DNA of 64,000 nucleotides, taken from positions 62,001-126,000 of the forward strand of contig JBBQAN010000009.1 in NCBI GenBank assembly GCA_038316385.1, in the 5' to 3' direction. Positions 19,395 to 27,257 of the stretch are shown here, piece after piece. This DNA is from SZAS-103 sp038316385. Lineage in GTDB: Bacteria > Pseudomonadota > Gammaproteobacteria > Xanthomonadales > Xanthomonadaceae. Below the pieces are notes generated by a model. The model was given only the letters and a program-made list of their open reading frames with translations, was not told the DNA's origin and did not search any database. Position 1 is the stretch's first letter; every line of letters begins with the position of its first letter. Made by a program: the position numbers and the translations under genes.

Positions 19395-20633
19395 ATGAGC
19401 AACGCTTTCGGCATGGTCGCGCGCAGGAATGCGCGGCCAGTACGCGTCGGCAAGATCGTGATCGGCGGCGATGCGCCGGTAGTCGTGCAATCGATGACCA
19501 ATACCGATACCGCCGATGTCGCATCCACGGTGAAACAGGTTGCCGACCTCTGGCGCGCCGGTTCCGAACTCGTGCGAATCACCGTGAATACTGCCGAAGC
19601 CGCCGCCGCCGTGCCGCGCATCCGCGACAAGCTCGACATGATGAACGTGGACGTGCCGCTGATCGGCGACTTCCACTACAACGGTCATCAACTGCTGACT
19701 GCGGAACCCGCTGCTGCCGAAGCGCTCGCGAAGTACCGGATCAATCCGGGCAATGTCGGTTTCGGGCGCAAGCGCGATACGCAGTTCGCGACGCTGATCG
19801 AGCTTGCGATCAAATACGCAAAGCCCGTGCGTATCGGCGTCAACTGGGGTTCGCTGGATCAATCGCTCGCGACGAAGCTGATGGACGAAAACCATCTTCG
19901 CGACGAACCATGGGATGCGCCACGGGTGATGCGCGAGGCGTTGATCCGTTCGGCGCTGGATTCGGCCGAGCGCGCGGTGGAATTGGGCCTCGGCGCGGAT
20001 CGCATCGTGTTGTCGTGCAAGGTCAGCGGCGTGCAGGAATTGATCGCCGTGTATCGCGATCTCGCAACGCGCTGCGATTTCGCGTTGCACCTCGGCCTGA
20101 CCGAAGCGGGCATGGGCAGCAAGGGGATTGTTGCGTCGACGGCTGCGCTATCGGTGCTGCTGCAGGAAGGCATCGGCGACACCGTGCGCATCTCGCTGAC
20201 GCCCGAACCTGGCGCGTCGCGCACACAGGAAGTCATTGTCGCGCAGGAGTTGTTGCAGACGATCGGCCTGCGCGCGTTCACGCCGCTGGTCACCGCGTGT
20301 CCCGGCTGCGGGCGCACGACATCAGAATTTTTTCAGGTGCTGGCGCAGACCGTGCAGGAACACGTGCGCGCGAAAATGCCGGAGTGGAAGATCAGTCATC
20401 CCGGCGCGGAGAACCTCACGCTCGCGGTGATGGGCTGCATCGTCAACGGGCCCGGCGAATCGCGCCACGCCAACATCGGCATCTCGTTGCCCGGCACCGG
20501 CGAAGCGCCGATCGCGCCGGTGTTCATCGATGGACAGAAAGCGATGACCCTGCGCGGAGAGAACATTGCGCAGGAGTTTGTGGCGGTGATTGATGATTAT
20601 GTGGCGCGGAATTACGGGCGGCCCGTATCCTGA
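19395..20633 (+). CDS. ispG: 4-hydroxy-3-methylbut-2-en-1-yl diphosphate synthase (IspG)
   Basis: A 412-residue flavodoxin-dependent iron-sulphur enzyme of the MEP isoprenoid pathway. It converts MEcPP to HMBPP. Recognised blocks are PVVVQSMTNTDTADV, INPGNVGFG, LGLTEAGMGSKG and the three cluster cysteines in TACPGCGR and MGCIVNGPGE. Several in-frame starts exist (19368, 19389, 19395). The ATG at 19395 (MSNAFG) has GAGGA at good distance and the one at 19389 has GAAGGA, so the true start is uncertain by a few codons. It converges on the damaged hicA, whose stop lies only 3 bp away. Confidence 0.96.
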   Translation: MSNAFGMVARRNARPVRVGKIVIGGDAPVVVQSMTNTDTADVASTVKQVADLWRAGSELVRITVNTAEAAAAVPRIRDKLDMMNVDVPLIGDFHYNGHQLLTAEPAAAEALAKYRINPGNVGFGRKRDTQFATLIELAIKYAKPVRIGVNWGSLDQSLATKLMDENHLRDEPWDAPRVMREALIRSALDSAERAVELGLGADRIVLSCKVSGVQELIAVYRDLATRCDFALHLGLTEAGMGSKGIVASTAALSVLLQEGIGDTVRISLTPEPGASRTQEVIVAQELLQTIGLRAFTPLVTACPGCGRTTSEFFQVLAQTVQEHVRAKMPEWKISHPGAENLTLAVMGCIVNGPGESRHANIGISLPGTGEAPIAPVFIDGQKAMTLRGENIAQEFVAVIDDYVARNYGRPVS

Positions 20634-20636
20634 GTG

Positions 20637-20832
20637 TCAGAACCGTTCCGGTTCGGGGACACCGGGATCGCGATAAATCTTGCGCGCAAGATGATTGTTG
20701 ACTTCGGAGTGGCGCGGCACCGCCGAGCGTTTTCCTGTTGCCGGTGTATGCCACCACGAGTGACGCGCGCCCTCACGCAGAAGCACGCAACCATACGTCG
20801 TCAGGTGCTGTAGAAAATCGCGCCGACTTCAT
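20637..20832 (-). pseudogene. hicA: hicA toxin gene broken by a one-base insertion
   Basis: Read on the minus strand, this stretch encodes a HicA mRNA-interferase-like protein if one T (third base after ATG AAG) is skipped. The result begins MK-RRDFLQHL, contains the conserved LLREGARHSWW block with the catalytic His, then GKRSAVPRHSEV and LARKIYRD, and ends with TGA at 20637. The length, 196 bp, equals 65 codons plus one base, and no in-frame start replaces the lost one. It lies directly behind hicB and overlaps its 3' end. HicA toxins are RNA-binding ribonucleases neutralised by HicB. Unless ribosomes shift +1 or the base is a sequencing error, no toxin is made. Confidence 0.75.
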
Positions 20833-21042
20833 AGCTATAGGCAGCTCTTCGTAACTGCTTCCTGCTGCACCAAGCGCTTCGGCGCGATTGAATTCAATGG
20901 CTTCCGCCAGCGTGACGCGAAGCGACTCTAACAATTCCTCGCGCGAAGTCTCTTGGCAGTTGACGCCGGCGACTTCCTCGATCCAGCCGATCCAATAACC
21001 GGCGTCTCGCTTGACGACTTCTGTATAGGTTTGTTGTTGCAT
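20773..21042 (-). CDS. hicB: HicB-family antitoxin, probably altered C-terminus
   Basis: An 89-residue protein of the short HicB type. The RNase-H-like core is clear: YWIGWIEEVAGVNCQETSREELLESLRVTL followed by AEAIEFNRAEAL covers residues 15-60. The ATG follows GGGAGG by 7 bases. In relatives the antitoxin stops at about the point where hicA starts; here the frame runs on through the hicA start for about 18 codons (from MKSARF to the end), so this tail is probably not native. HicB binds HicA and usually represses its own promoter; no separate DNA-binding domain is seen. Confidence 0.8.
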   Translation of the reverse strand: MQQQTYTEVVKRDAGYWIGWIEEVAGVNCQETSREELLESLRVTLAEAIEFNRAEALGAAGSSYEELPIAMKSARFSTAPDDVWLRASA

Positions 21043-21104
21043 GTCATGCCCTCCCAAGTTGCAAGATTATCTCAACAAGATCGTTGCGACGCACCTTCAG
21101 TCGC

Positions 21105-22013
21105 TCACTCTCCCGGCTTCGCCGCCTCGACCGGCGCAGTCGTCGCATGCCTTCGCGACAATTGCGATTCGCGGAATGCGATGTAGGCGTTGGCGGCGAA
21201 GATGATCGCGGCGCCGACGACGGTCCAGCGGCCGATGGTTTCTCCGAACAGGAAATAGCCGGCCACCGCGACCATCGGCAATTGCATGAAGCTGATCGGC
21301 TGTAATGCGGATACATCGCCCATCCGCAGAGCGCGCGTCCACAGCAGTTGTGCGAATGTTCCGAACATGCCGGTGCAAACAAGCCAAACCCACGTGTCCG
21401 CGTGTGGCCATTGCCAGACGAACAGCGCCGGGGCCAGCGACATCGGCACCCAGAACAAATACGTGTAGAAAACGATCGTGTCCGCCGCATCTATACGCGA
21501 GAGTTGCTTGATCTGGATCGCGACGATCGCGCTGAGCACCGCAGCCAGCAACGCGATCAGTGAACCTGCGGAAAATCCACTGGTGCCGGGACGCACCACC
21601 ACCAGCACGCCGATGAAGCCGACGATCACAGCGGCCCAGCGGCGTTTGCGCACCTGTTCGCCAAGCCAGATCACCGCAGCGATGGTCACGAACAACGGCG
21701 TCGAATACGACAATGCGACTGCCTGCGACAACGGCAGATGGCCGATCGCCCAGAATCCGCTGAGCATCGAGCCGACACCGATCGCGCTGCGCAACAGGTA
21801 ACGCGGCAATTGCTGCGTGCGCAGCGACGCCTTGCTGTAGAGCAGAATCGGCAGCAAGGCCAGCAAGCCGAATGCATTGCGGAAGAACGCGATCTCGAAT
21901 GTGGACAGCGTGTGAGATGCGATTTTGATGGTCACCGCCATCAACCCGAAGCATACGGTGCTGGCGAACATCAGCCCGGCTGCATGCAGGAACCGATTCG
22001 GAACAGCGCTCAT
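21105..22013 (-). CDS. EamA/DMT-superfamily transporter
   Basis: A 302-residue inner-membrane protein with about ten hydrophobic helices forming two EamA repeats. ASTVCFGLMAVTIK opens the first repeat and GSLIALLAAVLSAIVAI the second. Such proteins export metabolites; the pattern is close to the RhaT/SAM-transporter-like group, but the cargo is unknown. Its ATG overlaps the murB stop (TGATG), so it is probably translated by re-initiation after murB. Confidence 0.88.
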   Translation of the reverse strand: MSAVPNRFLHAAGLMFASTVCFGLMAVTIKIASHTLSTFEIAFFRNAFGLLALLPILLYSKASLRTQQLPRYLLRSAIGVGSMLSGFWAIGHLPLSQAVALSYSTPLFVTIAAVIWLGEQVRKRRWAAVIVGFIGVLVVVRPGTSGFSAGSLIALLAAVLSAIVAIQIKQLSRIDAADTIVFYTYLFWVPMSLAPALFVWQWPHADTWVWLVCTGMFGTFAQLLWTRALRMGDVSALQPISFMQLPMVAVAGYFLFGETIGRWTVVGAAIIFAANAYIAFRESQLSRRHATTAPVEAAKPGE

Positions 22014-23047
22014 CAACCTGCGCCGATGATGCGCGGTTCGGGTTCCAGCGTGACTCCGAAATGCGCATGCACGGAGTCGATGATCTTGTACGCAAGGTCG
22101 AGCAATTGCGTGCCCGTCGCGTGGCCGTGGTTGACCAGCACCAGCGCGTGTTGTGCGGAGACGCCGGCATCGCCGTCGCGATAACCTTTCCATCCGCAGG
22201 CATCGATCAGCCATGCGGCGGAGAGTTTGCGCAGCGCCGAATCGCTCGCCTGGAAGATCGGCAGCGCCGGGTGTTCGGTTTTCAATGCGGTCGCGAGATC
22301 GTCGGCGACCTGCGGATTCTTGAAGAAACTGCCGGCGTTGCCGATCACCGCCGGATTCGGCAGCTTGCGCATGCGCAAACGCGTGACCGCCTCAGCGACC
22401 TGCGTCGCGCACGGCGTAGAGATTTTCATTGCACCGAGTTCTTCACGTATGCCAGCGTAGTCGAGCCGCAACTCATGCCGTCGCGGCAGACGAAATTCGG
22501 CGGCAACAACAATCCATCGATCTCCATCGCGCTTGAACAGGCTGTCGCGATAAGCGAATGCGCAGTCCGCGCGATCGAGTCGGCGCAGTTCGCCATTCTC
22601 GCGATCGAAGGCTTCTACGGTTTCGATGAATTCGCCGACCTCGCTGCCGTAGGCGCCGATGTTCTGGATCGGCGCGGCGCCGACATTGCCGGGAATCAGC
22701 GCGAGATTCTCCAGCCCTTCGAGGCCGTTGCCGAGCGTCCAGTGGACGAATTGGTTCCAGCCGACCCCGGCATCGGCGCGTACCAGCGCATGCTCGTCAT
22801 CGCTCTCGACGATCGCGATCTCGCGCAGCGCGATGCCGACCACCAGACCCGGCGGATCGCCTGCGAACAGGACATTGCTGCCTTCGCCCAGTACCAGCAG
22901 CGGACCGCTGCGCAATGGTTCGCAGGCGAGCAGTTCGTCGAGTGCGGGGCGGTCGCGCGCTTCGGCGAACAACGCGGCGGTTGCGGGAACGCGGAATGTA
23001 TTGCGTGCGATCAGCGGAGCGTTTTCGATCAACTGCAACGTGCTCAT
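22013..23047 (-). CDS. murB: UDP-N-acetylenolpyruvoylglucosamine reductase
   Basis: A 344-residue type I MurB, the same size as in E. coli. This flavoenzyme reduces the enolpyruvyl group with NADPH to give UDP-MurNAc for peptidoglycan. Visible are the FAD site LGEGSNVLF, IPGNVGAAPIQNIGAYG, the proton-donor Ser in IGNAGSFFKNP, and VSAQHALVLVNHG near the C-terminus. It lies between pyrD and the DMT transporter. Confidence 0.95.
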   Translation of the reverse strand: MSTLQLIENAPLIARNTFRVPATAALFAEARDRPALDELLACEPLRSGPLLVLGEGSNVLFAGDPPGLVVGIALREIAIVESDDEHALVRADAGVGWNQFVHWTLGNGLEGLENLALIPGNVGAAPIQNIGAYGSEVGEFIETVEAFDRENGELRRLDRADCAFAYRDSLFKRDGDRWIVVAAEFRLPRRHELRLDYAGIREELGAMKISTPCATQVAEAVTRLRMRKLPNPAVIGNAGSFFKNPQVADDLATALKTEHPALPIFQASDSALRKLSAAWLIDACGWKGYRDGDAGVSAQHALVLVNHGHATGTQLLDLAYKIIDSVHAHFGVTLEPEPRIIGAG

Positions 23048-23081
23048 TGGTGCGTGCCTTCAAGTTGACACTGCGGACTCA

Positions 23082-24113
23082 TCAAAGCCTGCCTTCGCAG
23101 CGTGCGCGCAATGCTTCAACGCATTCGCCGATCAGCTTCGGGCCGCAATAGATCATCCCGGTATAGACCTGCAGCAGTTTCGCGCCGGCGGTGATCTTCG
23201 CGACGGCATCGCCGCCGGAAAGGATGCCGCCAACGCCGATCAACGGAATTCGATCGCCCACGCGCGCGCGCAGCCGCGACAGCACGGCGGTGGATTTGGC
23301 GTACAGCGGCTTGCCGGACAAGCCGCCGGTTTCGTGTTCGAGACGATGGCCGTGGATCGCCACGCGCGAGACAGTCGTATTGGTCGCGATGATGCCGTCC
23401 ACTTTGGCGTCCAGCAGGATGCGTGCGATGGAATCGATCTGCGCGTCGTCCAGATCCGGCGCGATCTTGATCAGCATCGGCGTGCGCTTGCCATGCTGTG
23501 CGGCGAACTTTTCCTGTGCTTCACGCAGCGTACCGACCAGCGCCTGCAGCGAATCATCCTGTTGCAGGTCGCGCAGTCCGGCGGTGTTCGGCGAGGAGAT
23601 ATTGACGGTGACGTAATCGGCCAGCGCGTACACGCGTTCGAGGCAGATGAGGTAATCATCGACGGCGCGTTCGATGGGCGTGTCGGCATTCTTGCCGATG
23701 TTGATGCCGACGATGCCACGGCGGCGCGCGCGCGCGACGTTGCGCACCAGCGCATCAACGCCATCGTTGTTGAAGCCGAGTCGATTGATCACAGCCAACT
23801 GGTCGGGCAGGCGAAACATGCGCGGTTTCGGATTGCCGGCTTGCGCGCGTGGCGTCACGGTGCCGACTTCGACACTGCCGAAACCCAACGAGAGCAGCGC
23901 ATCGACGTGGGCGCCGTTCTTGTCGAGGCCGGCCGCCAGGCCCATCGGATTGGCGAAATCCAGCCCGAACGCACGTGTCGGGAACGGTGCTGGTTGGCGT
24001 GCGAGCAACGGGTTAGCACCGCTGCGATACGCGGCCTCGATCGCTTTCAGAGCGACGCCATGCGCAGTTTCGGCATCGAGCGCGAACAGAAACGGGCGCG
24101 CGAGACCGTACAC
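23082..24113 (-). CDS. pyrD: dihydroorotate dehydrogenase, class 2 (quinone)
   Basis: A 343-residue membrane-associated class 2 PyrD that oxidises dihydroorotate to orotate, passing electrons to quinone. Motifs are NPMGLAAGLDKNG, INRLGFNNDG, the catalytic Ser in VNISSPNTAGLRDLQ, and IGVGGILSGGDA. The protein most likely starts at GTG 24113 (MYGLARPFLFALD), 4 bp after the stop of the DUF4190 gene; the upstream extension of the frame does not fit the family. The close spacing suggests coupling with that gene. Confidence 0.95.
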   Translation of the reverse strand: MYGLARPFLFALDAETAHGVALKAIEAAYRSGANPLLARQPAPFPTRAFGLDFANPMGLAAGLDKNGAHVDALLSLGFGSVEVGTVTPRAQAGNPKPRMFRLPDQLAVINRLGFNNDGVDALVRNVARARRRGIVGINIGKNADTPIERAVDDYLICLERVYALADYVTVNISSPNTAGLRDLQQDDSLQALVGTLREAQEKFAAQHGKRTPMLIKIAPDLDDAQIDSIARILLDAKVDGIIATNTTVSRVAIHGHRLEHETGGLSGKPLYAKSTAVLSRLRARVGDRIPLIGVGGILSGGDAVAKITAGAKLLQVYTGMIYCGPKLIGECVEALRARCEGRL

Positions 24114-24117
24114 GCGC

Positions 24118-24417
24118 TCAGACGTGGCCGGTGTGGTGGGCGAGTGCGAGGAAGAACGCGAGGCCGCCGAAGAACAGGAAGATCGCGGCGATGATGAGCA
24201 GGAACACCAAAAGGTGGATGTAACCGAGGAACAATCCGGCGGTCGCCATTCCATCGCCGTCGAGTGCGCCTTGCGAACGCCGGATCTCGGCGCGCGCCAT
24301 GTGCCCGCAGAAGATCGCGATCACCGCGCCAATGAAGGGCAGCAGCACCCACGACAAGATGCCGAAGATCAGGCTGATCATGGCGGTATTGCAGGTCTGG
24401 CGAACGGGTGTGTTCAT
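24118..24417 (-). CDS. DUF4190 small membrane protein
   Basis: A 99-residue protein with two strong hydrophobic segments (about residues 10-33 and 62-95). Between them is HMARAEIRRSQGALDGDGMATAGLFLGY, which marks the DUF4190 group of unknown function. The ATG at 24417 (MNTPVRQ) fits this. It lies 26 bp after the ALDH7 gene and 4 bp before pyrD. Confidence 0.85.
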   Translation of the reverse strand: MNTPVRQTCNTAMISLIFGILSWVLLPFIGAVIAIFCGHMARAEIRRSQGALDGDGMATAGLFLGYIHLLVFLLIIAAIFLFFGGLAFFLALAHHTGHV

Positions 24418-24443
24418 GCGGATTCCCCAAAGGACTGATGCGA

Positions 24444-26009
24444 TCAGAAATCGAACTTGATGCCCTGCGCCAGCGGCATCGAATCCGAATAATTGATCGT
24501 GTTGGTCTGCCGGCGCATGTAAGCCTTCCACGCATCCGAGCCGGATTCGCGACCGCCGCCGGTTTCCTTCTCGCCGCCGAACGCGCCGCCGATCTCCGCA
24601 CCGGACGTGCCGATGTTGACGTTGGCGATGCCGCAATCCGAGCCGGCTGCAGACAGGAATGCTTCGGCCGTCTTGAGATTGGTCGTGAAGATCGACGACG
24701 ACAATCCCTGCGGCACCGCGTTCTGTACCTGGAGAGCTTCATCGAGCGTCTTGAACTTCATCACGTAGAGGATCGGCGCGAAGGTTTCGGTCTGCACGAC
24801 TTCGGCATCGTTGGTCAGGCCGGTGATGATGGTCGGCAGCACGAAGTTGCCCTTGCCCTCGATCGCCGCGCCGCCGCTGGCGACGGTGCCGCCGCTGGCC
24901 TTGGCCCTGGCGATAGCTGAAAGATATCCCTTCACCGCGTCCTGGCTGTTGAGCGGGCCCATCAGGTTGGCCGCATCGGTGGGGTCGCCGATCTTCTTCT
25001 CGACCTGCGCGAAGGCGGCGACGAGTTTTGCCAGAACGTCGTCGTAGATTGCTTCCTGCACGAACAGGCGGCGCGTGGTGGTGCAGCGCTGGCCGGCGGT
25101 GCCAACGGCACCGAACACGATCGCTGGAATGGCCAGTTTCAGGTCCGCGGTTTCATCGACGATGATCGCGTTGTTGCCGCCGAGTTCGAGCAACGAACGG
25201 CCCATGCGATTGGCAACGCGTTCGCCGACATTGCGACCGATTTTCGTCGAGCCGGTAAAGCTGATCAGCGGGATGCGCTTGTCATCCACGAAACCTTGCG
25301 CGAGATCGGTGCCGGCATCGTTGAACAGGAAGAACAGGTCGGGGAAGCCGCCGTCCTTCAGCGCGTCGTTGCAGATCTTCATCGATGCGATCGCCGACAG
25401 CGGTGTTTTCGGCGATGGCTTCCAGATCGAGATGTCGCCGCAGATCGCCGCGACGAACGAATTCCATGCCCACACTGCGACCGGAAAATTGAACGCACTG
25501 ATGATGCCGACCAAACCGATCGGATGCCATTGCTCGTACATGCGATGGCCCGGTCGCTCGCTGTGCATGGTCAGGCCGTAAAGCTGGCGCGACAGGCCGA
25601 CGGAGAACTCGCCGATGTCGATCATTTCCTGCACTTCGCCGTCGCCTTCGGGTTTGGACTTGCCCATTTCCAGCGCGACCAGCGAACCGAGCGCGTCCTT
25701 GTGCTTGCGCAACGCGTCGGCGCACAGGCGGATCGCTTCGCCGCGACGCGGTGCCGGCGTGGTGCGCCAGATCGCAAACGCTTCCCGCGCGCGCCCGACG
25801 ATGGTGTCGTAATCCGATTGCGAGGACGCATGCACGCGGGCGAGCACGTCACCGGTGGCCGGATTGACCGGCTCGATGATGCCGGCGTCGCTGGTCTTCG
25901 ACCATTCACCGCGACCGAGGTAGGTTCCGGATTCGTCGGCACCTAGGCCGAGGGCGGAAAGGACGGGATGGATGGCGGCGTTGGAATGAGTGTCGAGCTG
26001 GGCGTTCAT
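24444..26009 (-). CDS. ALDH7-type aldehyde dehydrogenase (aminoadipate-semialdehyde type)
   Basis: A 521-residue enzyme of the antiquitin branch. Diagnostic blocks are SERPGHRMYEQWHPIGLVG, ISAFNFPVAVWAWN, the base in LLELGGNNAI (about residue 273), the nucleophile in AGQRCTTTRRL (about 303) and the late SGAEIGGAFGGEKETGGGR. Bacterial members (AmaB/Pcd) oxidise 2-aminoadipate 6-semialdehyde in lysine breakdown, or betaine aldehyde and similar compounds. No other lysine-degradation gene is nearby. Confidence 0.9.
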   Translation of the reverse strand: MNAQLDTHSNAAIHPVLSALGLGADESGTYLGRGEWSKTSDAGIIEPVNPATGDVLARVHASSQSDYDTIVGRAREAFAIWRTTPAPRRGEAIRLCADALRKHKDALGSLVALEMGKSKPEGDGEVQEMIDIGEFSVGLSRQLYGLTMHSERPGHRMYEQWHPIGLVGIISAFNFPVAVWAWNSFVAAICGDISIWKPSPKTPLSAIASMKICNDALKDGGFPDLFFLFNDAGTDLAQGFVDDKRIPLISFTGSTKIGRNVGERVANRMGRSLLELGGNNAIIVDETADLKLAIPAIVFGAVGTAGQRCTTTRRLFVQEAIYDDVLAKLVAAFAQVEKKIGDPTDAANLMGPLNSQDAVKGYLSAIARAKASGGTVASGGAAIEGKGNFVLPTIITGLTNDAEVVQTETFAPILYVMKFKTLDEALQVQNAVPQGLSSSIFTTNLKTAEAFLSAAGSDCGIANVNIGTSGAEIGGAFGGEKETGGGRESGSDAWKAYMRRQTNTINYSDSMPLAQGIKFDF

Positions 26010-26069
26010 GGTTGTTCCTGATGGCTGAAAATCATGCGGAAGGCGCCTGCGGACTGGCGCACAAACATC

Positions 26070-26146
26070 TGGCGACCCCGACAGGATTTGAACCTGTGAC
26101 CTCGCCCTTAGGAGGGGCGCGCTCTATCCAGCTGAGCTACGGGGCC
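26070..26146 (-). tRNA. tRNA-Arg (anticodon CCT)
   Basis: A complete cloverleaf of 77 nt with encoded CCA. The acceptor stem pairs GGCCCCG with CGGGGTC (one G-U). The anticodon stem CGCCC/GGGCG encloses the loop CTCCTAA, giving CCT for codon AGG. The T-arm has the usual GTTCAAATC. It is transcribed away from the DUF1993 region. Confidence 0.96.
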
Positions 26147-26156
26147 AAGAGTTGCA

Positions 26157-26165
26157 ATTATCGCA
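26157..26165 (-). promoter_or_regulatory. extended -10 promoter of tRNA-Arg
   Basis: On the minus strand TGCGATAAT lies 10 bases before the tRNA 5' end. It fits an extended -10 element with no convincing -35 box. The same ATTATCGCA (plus strand) occurs before the tRNA remnant at 26281. Confidence 0.5.
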
Positions 26166-26249
26166 GGAACCGTCCTTGGTGATCCGTTCGCTCGCCATCC
26201 ATGGCTCCCCAGATTCGCTCACGCGAATGTCCACTGGACATTCACAACC

Positions 26250-26281
26250 GTTCGCGAATCCACCAACTGAGCTACGGGGCC
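26250..26281 (-). pseudogene. 5' fragment of a second tRNA-Arg
   Basis: The first 15 bases (GGCCCCGTAGCTCAG) are identical to the intact tRNA-Arg next door. Similarity fades through the D-loop and stops before the anticodon. The upstream 30 bp also resemble the promoter of the intact copy, so a tandem duplication followed by loss of the 3' half is likely. A perfect 8-bp inverted repeat (GAATGTCC-ACT-GGACATTC, 26225-26243) lies where the rest of the tRNA should be. Confidence 0.7.
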
Positions 26282-26428
26282 AGTACACGTAATTATCGCA
26301 AGTAACCGACCCGGCTGTCGCATGTGACGCAATTCGCGGCTGCAATGCGGTTGATTCGATATCGGCAACTCATCGCGAATGTCATGAAGAAGTGGGATCA
26401 TCTGGCCTCCCGATCCGAGGTAATCGCC

Positions 26429-26932
26429 ATGCATGTCGCCATTTTCGAAGCTGCCGTTACCATTCCGCTGCGAATGCTGCACAACCTTGATGCGATCCTG
26501 GACAAGGCCGCCGCAGACATCGCCGCCGGCAAACTTGACGAGGAAGCCGTGCTGCGCGCCAGGCTTGCGCCGGACATGTTCGACTTCACCCGGCAGGTGC
26601 AACTGGCCACCGATTTCGTCAAAAGCCCCGCCGCGCGGCTGGCCGGAGTCGAAGTGCCGAAGTTTCCCGATGAGGAAACCACGCTGGCCGCGTTGAAGAC
26701 GCGCATCGCGAGCATTGCGGACTTCGTGCGGGGATTCAAGCCGGGGCAATTCGAGGGTGCCGCAGAACGTCAAATCGTGATCCCGATGCGCGACCGCACG
26801 CTGGAATTGATTGGACAGAATTACCTGCTGGGCTTCGCGCAGCCGAATTTCTATTTTCACTACACCACTGCGTACGCGATCCTGCGCCACCTGGGCGTCG
26901 AGATTGGCAAGAAAGACTTCATGGGGGGATGA
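26429..26932 (+). CDS. DUF1993 family protein
   Basis: A 167-residue protein of the DUF1993 family (DinB-like four-helix fold, function unknown). Recognisable are LHNLDAILDKA, RLAPDMFDFTRQVQLATDF, ARLAGVEVPKF, and the end block YLLGFAQPNFYFHYTTAYAI followed by LRHLGVEIGK. The ATG at 26429 has GAGG 9 bases upstream; an extra 35 codons of open frame precede it. Confidence 0.85.
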   Translation: MHVAIFEAAVTIPLRMLHNLDAILDKAAADIAAGKLDEEAVLRARLAPDMFDFTRQVQLATDFVKSPAARLAGVEVPKFPDEETTLAALKTRIASIADFVRGFKPGQFEGAAERQIVIPMRDRTLELIGQNYLLGFAQPNFYFHYTTAYAILRHLGVEIGKKDFMGG

Positions 26933-26958
26933 AGGACGTTTGCGAGCCATAGGCTCGC

Positions 26959-27189
26959 GGCCTGAAGAACGCCCGACGGCTGCGCCGGGCTGGGAGTTGA
27001 GCCACGCGCACGATTTCCCACAGGTAGATCGTGGGCCTGAAGAGCGCCCGACGGCTACGCCGCGGGCTGGTAGTTGAGCCGCGCACACGATCTTGCCACC
27101 GGTAGATCGTGGGCCTGAAGAGCGCCCGACGGCTACGCCGGCGGGCCGGGAGTTGAGCCGCGCTCAGATCTGCCAGTGACAGATCGTGC
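26959..27189. repeat. three tandem REP-like elements (75-78 bp period)
   Basis: Units begin at 26959, 27034 and 27112, each with GGCCTGAAG. Each carries two dyads. The first is GCCCGACGGC-TAC-GCCG, completed by CGGGC or GGGC. The second, clearest in unit two, is CACGATCT with AGATCGTG around a 10-base loop. Units differ by about 10-15 %. This fills most of the 325-bp space between the DUF1993 gene and the cNMP-binding gene; I see no gene there. Confidence 0.8.
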
Positions 27190-27257
27190 AGCGAACGCTG
27201 GCACGCGACAAGCCCCACAACCGCTACACTCTGCGCGCTGCCACGGGGAGGTGCGTA

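Noticed and set aside
19205..20593. A 462-codon frame on the plus strand overlapping ispG
   Set aside because: It is a frame-shifted, Arg-rich reading of ispG with no domain; ispG in the other frame is certain.
1222..26009. Three aldehyde dehydrogenases as one pathway
   Set aside because: They belong to three different subfamilies, lie 14 and 6 kb or more apart, and share no operon; no pathway can be inferred.
26959..27189. Possible CRISPR array
   Set aside because: The units are 75-78 bp, contiguous, and have no unique spacers of equal size; no cas genes are present.
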